This document shows, piece by piece, positions 11,194 through 14,283 of a stretch of 14,283 nucleotides of DNA. Every line of letters starts with the position of its first letter. Positions within the stretch are counted from its first letter, which is position 1. The stretch covers positions 1 through 14,283 of the forward strand of contig JAZDEY010000010.1 of NCBI GenBank assembly GCA_043808325.1. The letters run 5' to 3'. The stretch is from JAZDEY01 sp043808325 [NCBI: Candidatus Eiseniibacteriota bacterium] (GTDB taxonomy: Bacteria; Arandabacterota; Arandabacteria; Arandabacterales). The notes beneath the pieces are model-generated. The model was not told the DNA's origin. It saw only the letters and a list, made by a program, of their open reading frames with translations, and made no database searches. The translations under genes and the position numbers were made by a program.

Positions 11194-11430
11194 ATCTTTT
11201 TCTGTTCTCGCTTGGGCGAATTGCGCCTGAAGGAGCGAGCAACGAACGAGTTTCATCCAGCCCAGGGATAATCACGATCTGCCCTGGAATCATCGCCAAG
11301 GCGCTGCCAACTGTTAACCCGCAAAGTCTAAGCGCTACCGGCGTGGCGAACGCGGTTGACAACACACCGGGACAGGCGTAAGTCTAAGAAGAAGGGTGAC
11401 GCGACTCGCGGAATCAGGGGAGAAGCACGA
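11194..11430 (+). other. 237-bp gap between the radical SAM and GNAT genes
   Basis: One plus-strand frame overlapping the end of the radical SAM gene remains open to 11381 (starting KLSRRLGTSLDLFLFSLGRI near 11160). It could be the displaced C-terminus of that protein. The rest holds a promoter candidate (11356-11384) and the ribosome site AGGGGAG (11416-11422) of the next gene. Confidence 0.35.
11356..11384 (+). promoter_or_regulatory. Promoter candidate for the GNAT gene
   Basis: TTGACA (11356-11361), a 17-bp spacer, TAAGTC (11379-11384). The -35 box is perfect and the -10 box weak. Confidence 0.35.
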
Positions 11431-12297
11431 ATGAAGGGTTCGTTTTCAGAAGATCCTCATCTGGGTGGCGCCCTGTTTGACCTTTTGGACAGCGTGTTCC
11501 CGGGGTTGCGCGAGGGTGCCGAGCGCGCCCGAGTCCTCGGGGCTCGCTGGGAATCGGTGTCAACTCCCTTTGTGCACCTTGAAGACGACCGTGTGGTGTC
11601 CCACGTGGGCGTGATTGAGTTGCCGCTGGTTGTGCTTGGGCAGACGGTCCCCGTGGGTTCAATCCACGCAGTTGCCACGGATCGGGAGCACCGCCGGCGC
11701 GGTCACTATCGCAGCCTGATCGAGGAAGCCCTCAAATCTTGCGCCGGCCGCTATGGGACCGTCGTTCTCACTACCGCTTACCCGAAGTACTTCGAGCCCT
11801 TCGGCTTTCGTCACATCCCGGAGCATCTGTTTAGTGTGCGCTGCTATTGGCCGGGTGGCGGCGGTGGCATGCGGCTCCTCGACACCGGTGATCCCGCAGA
11901 GATAGGTTTGCTTAACCGTCTGCTGGAGAGCCGCGCACCGGTCTCGCGAGTGGTGGGGGTTGTCAAAGAGAAGGCGGTATTCTGTTTCAACGAGGGACGC
12001 CGTCCCCTGTACTATGCGAAGGACCTGGACGTGATGGTTTGCCTTGAGATTGAAGGCACGCGGCTCAAGTTATTCGATGTCGTAGCCCCCAGGCTTCCCA
12101 CGCTGCGTGCGCTACTCGAGAAGATTCCTCAGCCCATCGAGGAGGTTGCCATGCACTTTGCCAAAGACCGGTTCGTTTCGGATGCGGACGTGACGCCCTA
12201 CCTCTTGGATCACGACGGGCCGTCGTACCTGATGGTGCGTGGACCGTTTGCTGCGGAAGGCCAGCCCTTCACACTGCCGCGCTCGGCGCGAACCTGA
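11431..12297 (+). CDS. GNAT-family N-acetyltransferase (two-domain, Eis-like layout)
   Basis: A 288-residue acetyl-CoA-dependent acetyltransferase. The GNAT core spans about residues 10-130. The acetyl-CoA-binding motif A is VGSIHAVATDREHRRRGHYR (75-94, with RRRGHYR in place of the usual RxxGxG/A), followed by a helix (SLIEEAL) and YFEPFGFR (120-127), the typical motif B. The C-terminal half (SVRCYWPGGGGG to SYLMVRGPF) has a second domain, as in Eis-like and other long GNATs. Substrate is unknown. ATG 11431 has AGGGGAG 8 nt upstream; in-frame codons back to 11356 lack a ribosome site and lie in the promoter region. It is transcribed in the same direction as its neighbours and appears monocistronic. 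Confidence 0.8.
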   Translation: MKGSFSEDPHLGGALFDLLDSVFPGLREGAERARVLGARWESVSTPFVHLEDDRVVSHVGVIELPLVVLGQTVPVGSIHAVATDREHRRRGHYRSLIEEALKSCAGRYGTVVLTTAYPKYFEPFGFRHIPEHLFSVRCYWPGGGGGMRLLDTGDPAEIGLLNRLLESRAPVSRVVGVVKEKAVFCFNEGRRPLYYAKDLDVMVCLEIEGTRLKLFDVVAPRLPTLRALLEKIPQPIEEVAMHFAKDRFVSDADVTPYLLDHDGPSYLMVRGPFAAEGQPFTLPRSART

Positions 12298-12320
12298 GTC
12301 GCGGGCCATCAATCCGCGTG

Positions 12321-12349
12321 TTGCACTTCGCCCACCCCGCGTGTATAAT
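12321..12349 (+). promoter_or_regulatory. Promoter of the PEP carboxykinase gene
   Basis: TTGCAC (12321-12326), a 17-bp spacer, then a perfect TATAAT (12344-12349). The leader (about 12356-12422) contains a small palindrome, CGCGAA (12380-12385) with TTCGCG (12391-12396), that could be a hairpin or operator. Confidence 0.75.
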
Positions 12350-12422
12350 CCATCCTGGATTGACTATTACGGTGATCGACGCGAATTGATTTCGCGGGAA
12401 CCCCAGACTCAGGAGGATGATC

Positions 12423-14147
12423 TTGGCTGACATATACGACGAAGAAGCCTACCGGCGTTTTGCCGAAAGTCTCGTGCCGCTGCTTACGGGTAAGAACATA
12501 CGCAGGGTGAGCCTTGAGGACTTGAGAGTCCCGGCGATCAGGTCCGGCGTACGGACCAACTATGGCTCTTATGGCTGGAGGTCTGCTACTTCAAGCCGGA
12601 TCGGCCCCAAGACCGTGTACCTTGGCACGCCCCACGTGCGGCTTCCGCGTCCGAGCGATGTTCACAAGAACATAATTGCCAACGCTCCCCAGGAGCTCGC
12701 CAGCGTGCTCCACTTGATGCGGACGCTGCCCTTCGTCCACCTGAGGCGGCAGATGGGAAACAACAGTGAGTACAATCCCATCTGTAATCTCTATATGTCG
12801 GTCGCCGATCCCAAGAATCACCGGATCGCCTACATGTGGGGCAATACGCTGAGGGAGCCCGGCCCGGAACCCGGGCCCGAGTTCACGATGATCCACATTC
12901 CCGAGGAGCACTCCATCAGGCAGCAGGTGCTTGTGCTTCCCGAACACAACATCAATATCGCCCTCGGCACCGATTACATGGGTGAGGACAAGAAGGGCTT
13001 CTTGCGGCAGGCGATGTGGCGGGCCGATGAGGCCGGCATGCTCGGGCTTCATGCGGGAACCAAGATGGTGACCGTCCGCGATGCAAGGGGCCGGCGCAAG
13101 CGCTACGGCGTTTTCCTCTTCGGACTCTCGGCCACCGGCAAATCGACCTGGTCCTGTCATTCTCTTGGGCTCGACTTTGGCAAGGGCGAGGGAACTCAGG
13201 TCACCCAGGACGACATCGTATTCTTGAAGAACGACGGCTCGGCGCTGGGCAGCGAAGATCAGGGCTTTTTCATCAAGACCGACGTTGATAAATCGCTTCA
13301 AGAGGCTCTTTACTATGCGCTGGTCGACAAGTCGGCCCTGCTCGAGAACGTGATGATAGATGCCGACGGCAACGTCAACTTCCTGGATGAGGCGCTCTGC
13401 GCCAACGGGAGATCGGTGATCCAGCGCAAGAAAATTGCGATCGTCCGCGGAGGCAAGAAGGTGAAATTGAGCTCCAAGAGCATCAATCTGCCTTCGCTTG
13501 ACCAACTGGACGGCGTTATCTTCGCCTTCATCACCCGGCGGAATACCATAATGCCCTTCTCGCAGGAGCTTACGGCCGAGCAGGGTGTCCTGGCCTATCT
13601 CTGGGGCGAGTCCACGCACAGCTACGCCTCCCAGCCTGCAAAGGCCGGGGAGTCGGTGCGGACGGTGGGGACCGATCCCTTTATCATAGGATCGCGGGCC
13701 CGTAAGGTGAATCGATTCCACGATATCGTCGCGGGGCTTATGGAGAGGCATCGCGACAAGATCAGGTTCTTCCAGTACAACACCGGTGGCATCGGTGAGG
13801 TGATCGAGGAGACCGACTTCGAAGGGACCAGGAAGAAGAAGATCGTACGGAAGGTCACACGGGTTCCCATCGACGTAATGGCAGCGATCCAGCTGGGCGA
13901 CCTCAAAGGGACCAACACCTACGAACTCGGCATGCTCGGAACCAAGGCGATTGCCAGGGTCGAGGGCCAGGGCATGGACGACTACGATCCCAGGAAGATC
14001 TATTCCCAGGAGGAGATCGAGCACTACCTTGCCGATCTCGTCAGGGGTAGGATCAAGTTCACCGAGGAGATCGCATCCGAGGGTCTCGAGCCCAAGATCG
14101 TGAAATCCGCCGAGAAGTCATTTGACATAATGCCGAAGGGGCACTAG
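12423..14147 (+). CDS. Phosphoenolpyruvate carboxykinase (ATP-type family)
   Basis: A 574-residue cytosolic kinase-fold enzyme that interconverts oxaloacetate and phosphoenolpyruvate using ATP (gluconeogenesis or anaplerosis). The P-loop is GLSATGKST (234-242), and the kinase-2/metal motif is TQDDIVFL (261-268). Other conserved blocks are FVHLRRQMGNNSEYNPICNL (104-123), GTDYMGEDKKGFLRQAMW (182-199) and ITRRNTIMP. It differs from classic E. coli-type PckA at the P-loop (GLSGTGKT) and metal motif (GDDEHGW), so it belongs to a divergent branch. The start deserves care: ATG 12417 directly abuts AGGAGG (12411-12416), with no spacing, whereas TTG 12423 lies 6 nt beyond it. TTG is the likely start (product MADIYDEEAY). 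The stop TAG 14145-14147 coincides with the edge of an IS-like sequence, and no terminator is seen before it. Confidence 0.88.
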   Translation: MADIYDEEAYRRFAESLVPLLTGKNIRRVSLEDLRVPAIRSGVRTNYGSYGWRSATSSRIGPKTVYLGTPHVRLPRPSDVHKNIIANAPQELASVLHLMRTLPFVHLRRQMGNNSEYNPICNLYMSVADPKNHRIAYMWGNTLREPGPEPGPEFTMIHIPEEHSIRQQVLVLPEHNINIALGTDYMGEDKKGFLRQAMWRADEAGMLGLHAGTKMVTVRDARGRRKRYGVFLFGLSATGKSTWSCHSLGLDFGKGEGTQVTQDDIVFLKNDGSALGSEDQGFFIKTDVDKSLQEALYYALVDKSALLENVMIDADGNVNFLDEALCANGRSVIQRKKIAIVRGGKKVKLSSKSINLPSLDQLDGVIFAFITRRNTIMPFSQELTAEQGVLAYLWGESTHSYASQPAKAGESVRTVGTDPFIIGSRARKVNRFHDIVAGLMERHRDKIRFFQYNTGGIGEVIEETDFEGTRKKKIVRKVTRVPIDVMAAIQLGDLKGTNTYELGMLGTKAIARVEGQGMDDYDPRKIYSQEEIEHYLADLVRGRIKFTEEIASEGLEPKIVKSAEKSFDIMPKGH

Positions 14148-14167
14148 TGTCGTGTCCCATAAACAAG

Positions 14168-14197
14168 TTGATTAATGTATGGTTCTGCGCATATAGT
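14168..14197 (+). promoter_or_regulatory. Promoter candidate for the second transposase
   Basis: TTGATT (14168-14173), an 18-bp spacer, TATAGT (14192-14197), about 30 bases before the ATG. Confidence 0.4.
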
Positions 14198-14228
14198 GGG
14201 TACCGTTCCTATCGACAAGGAGGTACTC

Positions 14229-14283
14229 ATGAAAGCCGGCCGGCCAAGAGGGCTGCTTGTGTTGTCGGATGAGGAGAAATCCG
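14229..14283 (+). CDS. IS630-family transposase, N-terminal fragment cut by the window edge
   Basis: Eighteen residues, MKAGRPRGLLVLSDEEKS, preceded by AAGGAGG (14217-14223) at 5 nt. The GRPxxxLxLSDEE opening is typical of IS630-type transposases, which continue into a helix-turn-helix. It differs from the N-terminus of the transposase at 4582-5664 (MWKPADALILTEEQRRTLEA), so this is a different element. Only the start is visible. Confidence 0.6.
   Translation, partial: MKAGRPRGLLVLSDEEKS

Larger units (their letters stand above)
14147..14283 (+). mobile_element. Left end of a second IS630-like element (partial)
   Basis: Directly after TA (14145-14146), which lies inside the carboxykinase stop codon, comes GTGTCGTGTCCCATAA, then a short leader and a transposase start 82 bases on. 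IS630 elements insert at TA with a short distance from end to gene, so the boundary is plausible. The right end and the duplicated TA lie outside the window, so this cannot be confirmed. Confidence 0.45.

Noticed and set aside
12591-14024. 477-codon minus-strand ORF
   Set aside because: Antisense shadow of the PEP carboxykinase gene; no family motifs, whereas the plus strand has a P-loop and full-length homology.

Overview
The window looks like a chromosomal piece from a moderately high-G+C, Gram-negative-type bacterium. The evidence is a signal-peptide protein ending in an outer-membrane-style terminal Phe, sigma70-like promoters with 17-bp spacers, and Shine-Dalgarno sites at most genes. 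The phylum cannot be fixed from sequence alone. Small toxin-antitoxin (TA) modules, IS630 elements, a DUF3795 protein and a B12-type radical SAM protein together suggest an environmental lineage rather than a well-studied model group.

Layout. (1) 1-2810 is a TA island. It holds an XRE antitoxin-like gene overlapping a hicB-like gene, a ribbon-helix-helix/RelE pair with a truncated toxin, an isoprenylcysteine methyltransferase-family membrane protein starting on the toxin stop codon, and a brnT-brnA pair. The XRE protein and BrnA belong to different folds, yet both end in the same 22-residue Arg-rich tail. (2) 2872-7273 is a co-directional run: an RluA-type pseudouridine synthase, an ABC-2 ATPase, its permease and a SagB-type FMN oxidoreductase. 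The permease is split by a complete IS630 element (4585-5721, TA duplicated). Removing the element and one TA restores a 261-codon permease, so this export system was broken by the insertion. (3) 7293-7631 is a DUF3795 gene on the opposite strand, followed by about 0.5 kb of mostly non-coding DNA. (4) 8175-8879 is an outer-membrane beta-barrel candidate with a strong terminator. (5) 8957-9708 is a scar: a fragment of an HExxH metallopeptidase and a metallo-beta-lactamase-fold gene lacking its metal-binding N-terminus converge on one shared CTAG. (6) 9856-14147 has three genes with their own promoters: a B12-binding radical SAM protein, a GNAT acetyltransferase and an ATP-type PEP carboxykinase. 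(7) From about 14147 a second IS630-like element begins, abutting the carboxykinase stop codon; its transposase runs off the window.

The strongest novelty candidate is the shared C-terminal tail on two unrelated antitoxins. Next come the IS630 details: a transposase stop codon completed by the target site, and divergent promoters at its right end. No complete new defence or biosynthetic system is visible. No rRNA, tRNA or CRISPR array was recognised.
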